From Phyllobacterium sophorae (lineage in GTDB: Bacteria; Pseudomonadota; Alphaproteobacteria; Rhizobiales; Rhizobiaceae), in assembly GCF_003010965.1 (NCBI RefSeq), contig NZ_PGGM01000006.1, forward strand, positions 225,217-289,216: DNA of 64,000 nucleotides, in the 5' to 3' direction. Under the pieces are notes generated by a model, which did not search any database, had not been told where the DNA came from, and saw nothing but the letters and a program-made list of their open reading frames with translations. Shown one piece after another: positions 28,052-36,907 of this stretch (positions within the stretch are counted from its first letter, which is position 1; each line of letters opens with the position of its first letter). The translations under genes and the position numbers were made by a program.

Positions 28052-30223
28052 ATGACACGCGCGCAGCAAGTGGGTGTAATTATCGGTCTCGCGATCGTGG
28101 CGGCGCTCACGATTCTGCGGGCGAGTGATCCGCCACTGCTCAAGCAGGCGCGCGAAGTAACATTCGACGAATATCAGCGCCTGGCGCCCCGCGCATTCGA
28201 GAACCTGCCCGTCCGGGTCATCGACATCGACGAAGCATCGCTGCGCGAGTTCGGGCAGTGGCCATGGCCGAGAGACCGGATTGCCACCCTCGTAGACAGA
28301 CTCTCCGACATGGGAGCATCGGCAATTGCGTTCGACATTCTCTTCGCTGAACCCGATCGCCTGTCGCCGCGCACCGTCGTTCGTGACGTGCCCGGAATTG
28401 ACGCCGGACTGCTTGGCCAATTGCCGGACAATGACGAGATCTTCGCGCGCGCAATTGCTGGAAAGCCGGTCGTGCTGGGCTTTGGCCTGTCCAACGAGGG
28501 AAACTATCGCCCGCCTGTGAAAGCGGGCTTTGCCTTTACAGGTGAAAGTCCCCTTGGCGCGCCTCCCAGTATCAAAGCCGCGACACCCTTGCGACCGCAA
28601 CTCGAGGCCAATGCCGCGGGCATAGGGCATATCAGCCTCAATCCTGGTGCCGCTTCGAACGTGGTTCGCGCTGTACCGCTTGTCCTGAGCGATGGCGAGC
28701 AGCTCTATCCCAACCTTGCGCTTGAAGCGCTGCGCGTCGCTCAAGGTGCGTCGACCTACCTTCTGGCCGACGCGCCGAACGTGCCGGACACCATAACCCA
28801 GGTCAAGATCGGCGACTTCATTGTACCGGTGACGGCGGCGGGCGAACTATGGCTCTATGTCAGCCCCGACACTGCAGAGAGATATATTTCGGCCAGACAA
28901 ATCCTTGCGGCCACGGGCGCGTCGCCCGCGACGAGGGCCGGCGTCGAAGGCAGCATCGTGTTTGTCGGCACATCGGCTGCAGGGCTCCAGGACATCCGTA
29001 CGACCGCACTTGGGCAAAATGTCCCCGGTGTATCGCTGCACGCGCAAACCGTGGAACAGATTCTGTCCGGACGCTTTCTTTCACGGCCCGATTGGGCGGA
29101 TGGCCTTGAAATCCTGTCAATCGCGGTAGCCGGAAGTTTTCTCGTGCTGGTAACCACCTTCGTCAGCCCTGCCGTTGCTCTGGCGTGCGGTCTCCTGATC
29201 ACCGTGCTTGCCCTTGTCGCCTCATGGCTTGCCTTCTTCTATGCGGGGCTCCTCTTTGATCCGCTGGCTCCAATCGTCAGCGGATCGATCACCCATTTCG
29301 GTGCCACGGCGTTCCGGTTCCTGGTGATCGATCGGGAGCGCCGCGAAGTCCGGCGGGCCTTTGGCCACTATCTTTCACCATCGTTGTTGTATCGCATTGA
29401 GCACACGCCGAACGCTCTGCGCCTCGGCGGCGATGATCGCGAACTGACGGTCATGTTCGTCGATGTCCGAAATTTCACCCAGATCAGCGAGCGCCTGCCG
29501 CCTGCCGCCGTTGTTGGTTTCCTGAACACTCTTCTCGACGCGCTTAGCCATCACGTCATTGCGAACGAAGGCACCCTCGACAAGTTCATCGGGGACTCGA
29601 TCATGGCCTTCTGGAACGCGCCCATCGATGTCGACAAACATGCAAGCAAGGCGGTTCACGCTGCGCTGGCCATGCGCGAGACGCTTGCGCGCCTTAATGC
29701 AGACGACGCATTCGGCTTCGGAGATGAGCAAAAAGTCGGCATTGGCATCGGTATCCATACCGGCCTTGCCTGTGTCGGGAATATGGGCGCCGAAACGCGA
29801 TTCAATTATTCGGCTGTCGGCGATGCCGTCAACATAGCCGCGCGGATCGAGTCATCCTGCAAAGAGGTGAACTTCGACATTCTCGTGTCCGAGAGCACGG
29901 CCAAGATGTTGCCGGACTGTGCCTTGCTCGAGGCAGGGGCACTGGGCCTTAAAGGAAAGAGCACCCGGACGAGACTTTTCGCCGTCGCTGGCGACGAGCA
30001 CCTGGCGGCGACTGCCCAATTTGCTGAATTGCAATCGATTCACCGGCAGCTGGTCGAAGCCTTGCGTTCACGGTCGGCAGCCAGCCGCAAGATCGTTAGC
30101 GCCGCAAAACTCGCGGCTGCTGGACTAACGCCCGAATTGCCTGAATTCTATCGCCGGATTTCCCGCAGGTCCGAACACTTTCTTCACGAGTCCGCAGAAA
30201 GAGCCGACCGGTCAGCGGAATAG
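28052..30223 (+). CDS. Adenylate cyclase with CHASE2 sensor domain
   Basis: About 723 residues. An N-terminal span (about 7-22) is followed by the periplasmic CHASE2 domain (PVRVIDIDEASLREFGQWPWPRD, DMGASAIAFDILFAEPDR, GHISLNPGAASNVVRAVPL, GSIVFVGTSAAGLQDIRTT). Three spans follow near 355-425, then the class III catalytic domain with VMFVDVRNFTQISERL, LDKFIGDSIMAFW (Lys and metal Asp) and YSAVGDAVNIAARIE. ATG 28052 is chosen because the sensor begins directly after it. The FecR-domain protein encoded convergently 33 bp downstream is a plausible partner. Confidence 0.9.
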   Translation: MTRAQQVGVIIGLAIVAALTILRASDPPLLKQAREVTFDEYQRLAPRAFENLPVRVIDIDEASLREFGQWPWPRDRIATLVDRLSDMGASAIAFDILFAEPDRLSPRTVVRDVPGIDAGLLGQLPDNDEIFARAIAGKPVVLGFGLSNEGNYRPPVKAGFAFTGESPLGAPPSIKAATPLRPQLEANAAGIGHISLNPGAASNVVRAVPLVLSDGEQLYPNLALEALRVAQGASTYLLADAPNVPDTITQVKIGDFIVPVTAAGELWLYVSPDTAERYISARQILAATGASPATRAGVEGSIVFVGTSAAGLQDIRTTALGQNVPGVSLHAQTVEQILSGRFLSRPDWADGLEILSIAVAGSFLVLVTTFVSPAVALACGLLITVLALVASWLAFFYAGLLFDPLAPIVSGSITHFGATAFRFLVIDRERREVRRAFGHYLSPSLLYRIEHTPNALRLGGDDRELTVMFVDVRNFTQISERLPPAAVVGFLNTLLDALSHHVIANEGTLDKFIGDSIMAFWNAPIDVDKHASKAVHAALAMRETLARLNADDAFGFGDEQKVGIGIGIHTGLACVGNMGAETRFNYSAVGDAVNIAARIESSCKEVNFDILVSESTAKMLPDCALLEAGALGLKGKSTRTRLFAVAGDEHLAATAQFAELQSIHRQLVEALRSRSAASRKIVSAAKLAAAGLTPELPEFYRRISRRSEHFLHESAERADRSAE

Positions 30224-30256
30224 CCGGAAGCCATGCCTGCACTGCTTCACAGAATG

Positions 30257-31255
30257 CTATTTGCCATGTCCGCCTCTGCCGTGGTGCCCCCTGTCATGGC
30301 GGTCGCTGTCGTAACGGCCGTGATCCGTGTCGCGGTGACCCCTGTGGTGCCTGCTATGGTCCTTGTGCGGCTTGTCATGCTTCACCTTATCCGGTTTGTG
30401 CGGTTTTTCCGGCGGGGCGGGATCATCCGGAGGAGCCGGTTTGTCAGGCGGGGAGGCCGGTGCAGGCCGGTCCGGTGGAGCGGGCCGGTCTGGCGGGGCT
30501 TGCGGGGCCCGCGGTTCCGGACTGGATTGCGGGGCAGCGCGCTCAGGGTTGCGATCCTTCGGGTTTTCAACCGATGCGAGGCCGCATCCACCAACTCCTG
30601 CAATACCTAGTCCTCCCGTGAGCTGTTGGCTGCCGGAGAGGAACGGCAGGGAGCGCTGGCTGCCAAGCGTTCTGAGCACATCCCTGGTGACCCGGCGGGG
30701 GTCAGTCATGCTGCCATTGCGTTTGGCGACGACACAATCGCACCGCCGCGTTAATTGCCTGCAGCCTCCTGGACCGCAGAATTCTGCCCGGCCGCTCAAC
30801 AGGACGACGGCAGTCGTACCATCGGCGCCGATGGAGAAGTCGAAGGCAGTTCCGCGCACTCCAATCGTTCCGGCGGGCGTCAAGATCTCATAGGCCGAGG
30901 ATTTCGAGTTTCCGCTGATCCAGCGGAACGTTCCCTTTGCCGCTTTGATGGTTAGCCGTTTGAGCGATTTTGTGTCGTCGTAAACAAATCTGTCGATGAC
31001 CACGGACGAGCCCCATCCCACAGCAAGCTTGGTGCCGTCCTGGAAAAGAAACTGGCCAAGTCCGGATTGGGATGTCTTGATCCGTTCATCCCGGTGGACC
31101 GGGTCTTTGACCGCCAGTGGACCACTGGCACCCCTCACTTCGGTCTTGATCAGCACGGCTTCGCCGACTGGCTCGGCCGCCATTGCCGGCAACGGATTGC
31201 AAAGCGTGAGACCGAGCGCCGCGATTGCGGCGGCGCCGCACATATGCCACATCAC
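30257..31255 (-). CDS. FecR-domain protein with Pro-rich and His-rich tail
   Basis: A 332-residue exported protein. The signal peptide ends at PAMAAEP. The FecR domain (about 50-160) has FQDGTKLAVGWGSSVVIDRF, KGTFRWISG and TPAGTIGVRGTAFDFSIG. A Cys-rich patch (EFCGPGGCRQLTRRCDC) follows. From about residue 230 the chain becomes PAPPDRPAPP-type repeats and ends in a roughly 35-residue His/Asp/Arg/Gly tail (HHRGHRDTDHGRYDSDRH) that could bind metal. There is no partner sigma factor or TonB receptor here, so it is not a classic ferric-citrate regulator. FecR domains are often encoded next to CHASE2 cyclases, as here. Confidence 0.85.
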   Translation of the reverse strand: MMWHMCGAAAIAALGLTLCNPLPAMAAEPVGEAVLIKTEVRGASGPLAVKDPVHRDERIKTSQSGLGQFLFQDGTKLAVGWGSSVVIDRFVYDDTKSLKRLTIKAAKGTFRWISGNSKSSAYEILTPAGTIGVRGTAFDFSIGADGTTAVVLLSGRAEFCGPGGCRQLTRRCDCVVAKRNGSMTDPRRVTRDVLRTLGSQRSLPFLSGSQQLTGGLGIAGVGGCGLASVENPKDRNPERAAPQSSPEPRAPQAPPDRPAPPDRPAPASPPDKPAPPDDPAPPEKPHKPDKVKHDKPHKDHSRHHRGHRDTDHGRYDSDRHDRGHHGRGGHGK

Positions 31256-31359
31256 ACCCCTCCTGAACGGTTCAGTCTAACATGCTAGGGAGTGCGGGTC
31301 TCTTTACCCATTTTGGTTAGATCGTACGCAACCGTTTTCATGAGGAAGCCGGCAACCGG

Positions 31360-31685
31360 TCAGCCGATGTTAATGAGCACTTTTCCGCCTTCGACCTTAA
31401 CCGGGTAGGTCTTGAGGTTGACGCAGACGGGCGCACCTTTCGCGTCGCCGGTCCGGTAATCGAACCGCCCGTTATGCTTCGGACATTCGATAATGTGGTC
31501 CATGACGAGACCATCTGCCAAGTGTACGTGTTCATGAGTGCAGAGTCCGTCCGTCGCGAAGTACTGGTCCTCCGGGGAGCGATAGCGAATGTCCGGCCAG
31601 CGTGATCGAAACGGATGACATCCTCCTCTTCGATGGCATCAGCATCGCAGGCGGGGATCCAGGTGTTTGCTTCAAGCGTAATCAT
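31360..31685 (-). pseudogene. mocE: MocE-type Rieske [2Fe-2S] ferredoxin, frameshifted
   Basis: From ATG 31685 (AAGGAGG upstream) the frame reads WIPACDADAIEEEDVIRFDH and AGRTFAI, then becomes Arg/Ser/Thr-rich. The other minus-strand frame takes over at once with RSPEDQYFATDGL, CTHEHVHLADGLV, ECPKHNGRFDYRTG and CVNLKTYPVKVEGGK, and stops at 31360. The two Rieske boxes (C-T-H and C-P-K-H) are thus intact but out of frame with the start. Expected FAIYRSPE would need a second TATC next to the one at 31584-31581, so a 4-bp tandem-repeat loss explains the break. MocE supplies electrons to the MocD oxygenase in rhizopine use. A sequencing error is possible. Confidence 0.82.
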
Positions 31686-31722
31686 CGCGCGCTATCCTCC
31701 TTGAAAATGATGAAGTTGCTGC

Positions 31723-32781
31723 TCATTCGGCCGCTACGACCGTCAATGGTAGCGGACGGCGGACATACCAGCTCGGGTCCTCCACCTGCTTGAGCACCGC
31801 GGGAATGATCTCGGCGTAACAGGCCAGAAGCCCAGGATAGGCCGGCGGGCATTCCTCCTTGATCATCTCGTGCAGTTTGGGAAGATTGTAGAAAGGCACC
31901 ATTGGAAACATGTGGTGTTCGATATGGTAGTTCATGTTGATGTACATGAAGCGGAAAAAGGAATTGGTGTACCAGGTCCGCGTGCTGAGACGGTGGTCGC
32001 GAATATCCTCCTGCATGCCGGCATGCTGGGTCAGGTTGAACAACTGAGCCATGAACCCGCCGTAGAAACGGGGCAGGACGATAAACATTGCCGGCAGGAT
32101 CGAGCTGGTGATGATGCATCCCAGGATAACTCCGGCAAAGATCGCGACATAGACCCGCGACGACCAGAAAACCTTGCGTTTCTCACCGTCGGGAATGAAG
32201 TGACGGCCTTCTTCGTTCAAGCCGCCGAATGCCTGCCGGAAAATGGAGCCGATCTGTTTCAGACCCGATTTGATAAAGAAGAGATCGAGGAACATTCCGG
32301 CAATGTCTGGTGGGCGCGGCACGGCGATCTCAGGGTCACGGCCGACGATAAGCGTCTCGGTATGGTGGCGGGAGTGGCTCCAACGCCAATAATGCCCTTC
32401 ATGCAACGTCATGAAGCCGTTGAGATGATAGAGGATTTCATTGATCCGGCGCGTCTTGAACGGGGTTCCGTGCGACAGCTCATGTGCATGGTGATCGGAC
32501 ATCGAATAGACGAGACCGTAGACGAGGAAAGCAGGGACACACCACAATGTCCCCCAGGTGAGAAACGCCGCAGATCCTGAGCCGGCGAGCAAGGCCAGCC
32601 ACATGCCGAAGTGCCGCAAGCCGGCAGCGTCGGATCGCTTGATTAATTGCTTGAACGCTTTCCTGTCTACCCTGGCGGAAAACCACTCCGCTTCGACTTT
32701 GTCCTCGAACGTGTCTCCAGTGATGTCAGCTGCGCCGCTCGCATCGCCGACGAGCGCGTAGCTGCGATACGTTCTTTCCAT
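31723..32781 (-). CDS. mocD: MocD-like fatty acid desaturase/hydrocarbon oxygenase
   Basis: A 352-residue membrane di-iron enzyme. Three histidine boxes are visible: HHAHELSH (about 97-104), HSRHHTE (about 134-140) and HIEHHMF (about 287-293). Hydrophobic spans lie near 60-95 and 215-245. The combination with a MocE-type Rieske gene 37 bp downstream matches the mocD-mocE pair linked to rhizopine catabolism in Sinorhizobium, though related desaturases with other substrates exist. With mocE broken, its own electron supply may be missing. A LacI-type regulator is divergent. Confidence 0.8.
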   Translation of the reverse strand: MERTYRSYALVGDASGAADITGDTFEDKVEAEWFSARVDRKAFKQLIKRSDAAGLRHFGMWLALLAGSGSAAFLTWGTLWCVPAFLVYGLVYSMSDHHAHELSHGTPFKTRRINEILYHLNGFMTLHEGHYWRWSHSRHHTETLIVGRDPEIAVPRPPDIAGMFLDLFFIKSGLKQIGSIFRQAFGGLNEEGRHFIPDGEKRKVFWSSRVYVAIFAGVILGCIITSSILPAMFIVLPRFYGGFMAQLFNLTQHAGMQEDIRDHRLSTRTWYTNSFFRFMYINMNYHIEHHMFPMVPFYNLPKLHEMIKEECPPAYPGLLACYAEIIPAVLKQVEDPSWYVRRPLPLTVVAAE

Positions 32782-32869
32782 GATGGCCTCCCATTCCTCC
32801 CGCCAACAGCGAGCCGGCGATGAGCGATCTTATGTTTCTGGAGAGATTCATTCAACAGTTTGACATTTT

Positions 32870-32914
32870 TTCTTTCAAAAATTGCCGAAAACGCCGATAC
32901 TCAAGATGAAAGAA
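32870..32914. promoter_or_regulatory. Inverted repeat in the mocD / lacI-type divergent region
   Basis: TTCTTTCA at 32870-32877 and TGAAAGAA at 32907-32914 are perfect 8-bp inverted arms whose centres are 37 bp apart, between the mocD start and the regulator start (32922). They could be two half-sites of a regulator bound by looping, or boundaries of a promoter. TTGACA lies at 32860-32865. Confidence 0.4.
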
Positions 32915-32921
32915 TAGTTTC

Positions 32922-33965
32922 ATGGAGATCGGTATGCGGCGTCCAAACATGTCTGCTCTGGCGAAGGAGGCCGGTGTTGGCCTTTCCACGGTCGATCGTG
33001 TGCTGAACGGACGCGCCGATGTGCGCGAAGAAACGGCGCGGCGTGTACTCGATGCGGCCGAACGCATCGGCTTCTATGCAACCCCGCTTCTGAGGCAGCG
33101 TCTGAAGGCGGATCTGCCGCAGCGGACATTTGCCTTCCTGCTTCAACAGAAATCGACTGCTTTCTACAAATTGCTTGGCGAGGCTCTGCAAAAGGCAACA
33201 GACGAATGTGCGTTGGTCCGGAGCAAGGCCGTCATCGAGTTTATGGACGATCTCACGCCGGGAGCCATAGCGGAAACCCTGCTGCGGATGGGCAGGATCG
33301 CAGACGGTGTTGCAGTGGTGGCCGCCGACCACCCCAACGTGACTGCGGCCATCGAAACGCTCAGCTCGAAATCGATCCCGGTCGTCGCGCTGATTTCCGA
33401 TCTGACGGCGGCGTCGCGGGCGGGCTATGCCGGTCTTGATAACAGGAAGGTAGGGCGAACAGCCGCTTGGTTCCTGTCGAACATGCTGCCGGCAAATTCG
33501 ACTGTATCGATCTTCGTAGGCAGCCACCGCTATCTTTGTCAGGAGGCTTGCGAGAGCGGGTTCAGGTCGTATCTTCGGGAAAGCGCTCCGGACTTCGTTC
33601 TGATTGATCCTGTCGCGACGCTCGAGCGTGACGAATACGCTTTTGAGGCGACCCTAAATCTGTTGCGGCAGCGTCCCGGCATAAACGGCCTGTATATCGC
33701 AGGCGGGGGCATCGAGGGCGTATTGAAGGCGGTGAGGGAAGCCGGCCGGGAGCGCACGCTTCCAATCGTCGGGCATGATCTGACCGAAACCACGGCTCGC
33801 GGATTGATTGATGGAACCTTAAAGATTGTCCTCTCCCATCCGATCGACGCTATCGCAAAAGGGACAGTGGAACTCCTGGTGGAACGGAGCCTTCAGCCGC
33901 AGACCGGGTGGCAGTACGCACACCAGAATTATCCGATGCAGATTTTTTCTCCGGAGAGCTTGTAG
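32922..33965 (+). CDS. LacI-family transcriptional regulator
   Basis: A 347-residue regulator. The N-terminal DNA-binding region is MSALAKEAGVGLSTVDRVLNG followed by the hinge helix VREETARRVLDAAERIGFY (residues 9-46). The periplasmic-binding-protein-like sensor continues to the C-terminus (FAFLLQQKSTAFYKLLGE, VAVVAADHPNVTAAIE, GLYIAGGGIEGVL, IVGHDLTETT). It belongs to the subgroup that senses sugars or cyclitols in rhizobia. Divergence from mocD suggests it controls that operon, the inducer perhaps a rhizopine or inositol-like compound (inference). ATG 32934 is an alternative start. Confidence 0.88.
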   Translation: MEIGMRRPNMSALAKEAGVGLSTVDRVLNGRADVREETARRVLDAAERIGFYATPLLRQRLKADLPQRTFAFLLQQKSTAFYKLLGEALQKATDECALVRSKAVIEFMDDLTPGAIAETLLRMGRIADGVAVVAADHPNVTAAIETLSSKSIPVVALISDLTAASRAGYAGLDNRKVGRTAAWFLSNMLPANSTVSIFVGSHRYLCQEACESGFRSYLRESAPDFVLIDPVATLERDEYAFEATLNLLRQRPGINGLYIAGGGIEGVLKAVREAGRERTLPIVGHDLTETTARGLIDGTLKIVLSHPIDAIAKGTVELLVERSLQPQTGWQYAHQNYPMQIFSPESL

Positions 33966-34123
33966 CGATCAAGAGTATTCGCGCATGCTGTCGCGCTGCG
34001 GACGGCGAGGGCGCTTCACTTGCGTAGTTACTGTTACGTACTTTTCTCCAGTTGCAATCAAATGCATGTTGGGGGGTAGGCTGACATGATGTACTGTGGC
34101 GGCAGTCTTGGAGGGGCGGAACA

Positions 34124-34549
34124 TTGGACAGCAGTCTACATCCCGCGGCGGTGGAACACCTGCCAGCTTTTGTTACGGCGCCTGGCCAAACTGACTGGCT
34201 ATTCAACGTCGTCGTCGTTGTCCTCCTGGCAATGATCCTGCTCATCGGCAATATCTATTTCAAACTCCATGCACTACCCGAGCAAATGGCCCATCGCACG
34301 AAAAAGGTGCAAATGGAGTTGGTGGCTGTCCTGGCGCTTATCTCCCTGTTTACCCATAACCATCTTTTCTGGATTGCCGGTTTGTTGCTTGCGCTGATCG
34401 ATCTGCCGGATTTTTCGACACCAATGGGTTCAATGGCACAGTCGCTCGAAAAACTCTCGGGTCGTAATACTGAAGTAAAGGAGGAGGCCATCGTCCCACC
34501 GCCCCCTGATGTGTCACCGAAATCTGATGCTGCGGGCGGAGGTATTTGA
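34124..34549 (+). CDS. Small membrane protein, YiaW/DUF3302-like
   Basis: About 141 residues with a TTG start backed by GGAGGGGCGGA. Two hydrophobic helices (about 27-47 and 66-92) are followed by a charged and Pro-rich tail (VPPPPDVSPKSDAAGGG). It sits three bases before an HlyD-type gene. In E. coli the DUF3302 protein YiaW pairs with the HlyD-type YiaV, and the spacing of helices and order here are alike. The family assignment is by context and is tentative. Confidence 0.6.
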   Translation: MDSSLHPAAVEHLPAFVTAPGQTDWLFNVVVVVLLAMILLIGNIYFKLHALPEQMAHRTKKVQMELVAVLALISLFTHNHLFWIAGLLLALIDLPDFSTPMGSMAQSLEKLSGRNTEVKEEAIVPPPPDVSPKSDAAGGGI

Positions 34550-34552
34550 GTC

Positions 34553-35782
34553 ATGTTTGAGCTCATTCTCTGTTCCATGCTCACGGTGTTGCCCGATTAT
34601 CTTTTCCGCCGCTACGTCCAAGGAAAGCGCATCGGGCGCGAGATTACCCTCTATACGATGTGGTACGAATTACGCTGGGGAATTACGGCGTGCCTGTTGC
34701 TGACTGTTTCGTTGATCACCCTTATCTTTTACTATCATCCTTCGACAAAGAACGTCACCGCGATATTCCGTACCGTGACCATCCTCCCGGAAACCACCGG
34801 CCGCGTTGCCGAGGTGTTTGTTGGCGTCAATGCGAAGGTAGAATCAGGCGCGCCGCTATTCCGGCTCGACAGCTCCGAACAGGAGGCGGCGCGGGAGACG
34901 GCGCAACGCCGCATAGCTGAAACCGTCGCCGAGACGACAGTGGCGCAAACAGAACTGGCCGCGGCGGACGGTCTCATTCAGCAGGCGCAGGGCGCATACC
35001 AGCAAGCTTTGGACGAGTTGGCGACGAGGCAAGAGCTTCTGCGGCGCAGGGCGGACGTTTCGGTCCGCGAGGTTGAGCGCTTGCAAGTCGTCGCGGACGG
35101 CCGGAAAGGTGGGCTTGACGCCTCTGTTGCAAACAAGCGGACGATCGAGACGAAACTGGACTCGCTCCTGCCTGCTCAGAAGGCGAGTGCAGAGGCAGCG
35201 CTCGCGCAGGCACAAGTCGAGCTGGATAAAACCCTGGTTCGGGCCGGCGTCGCTGGAACCGTCCAGCAGTTCACGCTTCGGCCCGGCGATATTGTAAACA
35301 CGATGATCCGGCCGGCCGGCATTCTCGTCCCGCAAGAGGCCGGACGTGGAGCACTGATTGCCGGCTTTGGTCAGATCGAGGCGCAGGTGATGAAAAAGGG
35401 GATGATTGCCGAGGCCACGTGTATCGGCAAGCCATTTACGATCATTCCCATGGTCGTCACTGAAGTACAGGATGTTATCGCCGCGGGACAATTGCGGCCG
35501 ACAGACCAACTTGTCGATGTACGGCAGATTGCCCAGGGAGGGACACTCACCGTCTTCCTCGAACCGCTCTATCCCGGTCTGCTGGCCGGCTTGCCGCCAG
35601 GCAGCAGCTGTATCGCCAATGCCTATACCAACAATCATGAAGCTCTCGCCGCAAAAGATATTGGCACAGCAGAATGGATGTTCCTGCATGTCGTCGATGC
35701 GATAGCGATCGTGCATGCGATGATTCTTCGAATTCAGGCGCTGCTGCTGCCCGTCCAGACGCTCGTGTTGGGAGGCCACTGA
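34553..35782 (+). CDS. HlyD-family membrane fusion protein (YiaV-like)
   Basis: A 409-residue periplasmic adaptor. Membrane helix near 42-62, first lipoyl half-motif TTGRVAEVFVGVNAKVESGAPLF (located about 86-107), long alpha-hairpin (about 110-225, with EQEAARETAQRRIAE and AQAQVELDKT), second half LVRAGVAGTVQQFTLRPGDIV and a beta-barrel. An unusual extra N-terminal hydrophobic stretch (MFELILCSMLTVLPDYLF) and a C-terminal hydrophobic helix (about 380-405) suggest it is anchored at both ends. It forms an operon with the small membrane protein. No ABC or MFS pump is adjacent. Confidence 0.82.
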   Translation: MFELILCSMLTVLPDYLFRRYVQGKRIGREITLYTMWYELRWGITACLLLTVSLITLIFYYHPSTKNVTAIFRTVTILPETTGRVAEVFVGVNAKVESGAPLFRLDSSEQEAARETAQRRIAETVAETTVAQTELAAADGLIQQAQGAYQQALDELATRQELLRRRADVSVREVERLQVVADGRKGGLDASVANKRTIETKLDSLLPAQKASAEAALAQAQVELDKTLVRAGVAGTVQQFTLRPGDIVNTMIRPAGILVPQEAGRGALIAGFGQIEAQVMKKGMIAEATCIGKPFTIIPMVVTEVQDVIAAGQLRPTDQLVDVRQIAQGGTLTVFLEPLYPGLLAGLPPGSSCIANAYTNNHEALAAKDIGTAEWMFLHVVDAIAIVHAMILRIQALLLPVQTLVLGGH

Positions 35783-35851
35783 GACTCTGAGATTCAGGAA
35801 AGGCGCCAGACCGCAAGTAAAAGCGTTTCAGAACTGTGGTAGAACTATTTC

Positions 35852-36313
35852 ATGGACTTTCAGCACTTTACGCTCAAGCGGCTCACACCGGACGACATCT
35901 CGCTCCTCCGCCAGTTGAATGCCTTGTTCGGCAATGCATTTTCTGATCCCGGGGCATATGGAAGCGAGCCGCCGACTGATGTGTATTTGAGGGGCATTCT
36001 TGCCAAGGATCACATTGTGGCCCTGGTTGCACTGGCAGGCGAAGGTCTCGCCGGCGGGCTCGTCGCCTACGAACTCGACAAGTTTGAGCAGGCGCGGCGT
36101 GAGTTCTATATCTACGACCTCGCGGTTGACGAAAACTATCGCCGTCAGGGAATAGCGACGTCTCTGATCCACCGCTTACGGGATATTGCCAGGCACCGCG
36201 GCGCCTGGGTCGTATATGTTCAGGCGGATCACGGTGACGATCCGGCGATCGCATTGTACGAAAAGCTCGGGGTACGCGAAGACGTACTGCATTTCGACAT
36301 CGGCGTGGACTGA
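35852..36313 (+). CDS. AAC(3)-I-like aminoglycoside N-acetyltransferase
   Basis: A 153-residue GNAT protein whose blocks follow AAC(3)-I closely: LVAYELDKFEQARREFYIYD, LAVDENYRRQGIATSLI with the acetyl-CoA loop RRQGIA, WVVYVQADHGDDPAIALYEKLG and the end EDVLHFDI. In the clinical enzymes this fold acetylates the 3-amino group of gentamicin-type drugs. The gene here has ordinary chromosomal neighbours and no integron or IS beside it, so it may be an intrinsic homologue with a different or latent activity. Confidence 0.82.
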   Translation: MDFQHFTLKRLTPDDISLLRQLNALFGNAFSDPGAYGSEPPTDVYLRGILAKDHIVALVALAGEGLAGGLVAYELDKFEQARREFYIYDLAVDENYRRQGIATSLIHRLRDIARHRGAWVVYVQADHGDDPAIALYEKLGVREDVLHFDIGVD

Positions 36314-36335
36314 CATGGGCATCGACAGGCAGCCC

Positions 36336-36803
36336 TTATCGTAGTGGCAGCGCGTACGTCTGTTTCACGATCTGGCTCGGTATGTCCGTCTTGACGTTCT
36401 GGATACCGTTGACCTTGGTAAGGTGCGTTGACTGGAAGTGCCGGTAGTCGTCGAGGTCAGCAACGGCGACACGCAGCAGGGCGTCGCTCTCGCCCAACAT
36501 GATGTAGCACTCCAACACCTGTGGGAGCTTCTTCATTGCCTCCATGAAATGGTCGATGGTCTCCGCATCCTGTGCGGTCAGCCATACGCGCGCAAACATC
36601 GAGAGCGGCAATCCCACTTTCTCCGGCTTGAGCACCGCCACATAGCGGTCGATGATCCCGGCGTCTTCGAGAAGCTTGACCCGCCGCAAACAGGGCGATG
36701 GAGACAAGCCGACTTCCCTCGCCAGCTCGACATTTTGCAGCCGGCCGTCGCGCTGCAGGGCACGTAAGATACGCTTGTCCAGTTCGTCGAGGCGCATTGG
36801 CAT
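36336..36803 (-). CDS. Lrp/AsnC-family transcriptional regulator
   Basis: A 155-residue protein. The N-terminal winged helix-turn-helix (LDELDKRILRALQRDGRLQN, VELAREVGLSPSPCLRRVKLL) is followed by the RAM/AsnC ligand domain (about 70-150; VLECYIMLGESDALLRVAVAD). It is divergent from a LysE-type exporter, the classic pairing in which an Lrp regulator senses an amino acid and switches on its efflux. The ATG two codons in (36797) has better-spaced CAGGAA. Confidence 0.9.
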   Translation of the reverse strand: MPMRLDELDKRILRALQRDGRLQNVELAREVGLSPSPCLRRVKLLEDAGIIDRYVAVLKPEKVGLPLSMFARVWLTAQDAETIDHFMEAMKKLPQVLECYIMLGESDALLRVAVADLDDYRHFQSTHLTKVNGIQNVKTDIPSQIVKQTYALPLR

Positions 36804-36907
36804 TTCCTGCTAACAATAGCCGGTTCCCTGATTTCGATTCCAATTATGTAATAAAAATTGGCATCTACGCAACCCGGTTGCGTGCATCCGGGCCTATGAT
36901 GCCAGTC

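Noticed and set aside
32782..33965. LacI-type gene as a phage repressor
   Set aside because: The full periplasmic-binding-protein-like sensor domain shows it is a metabolite-responsive regulator.
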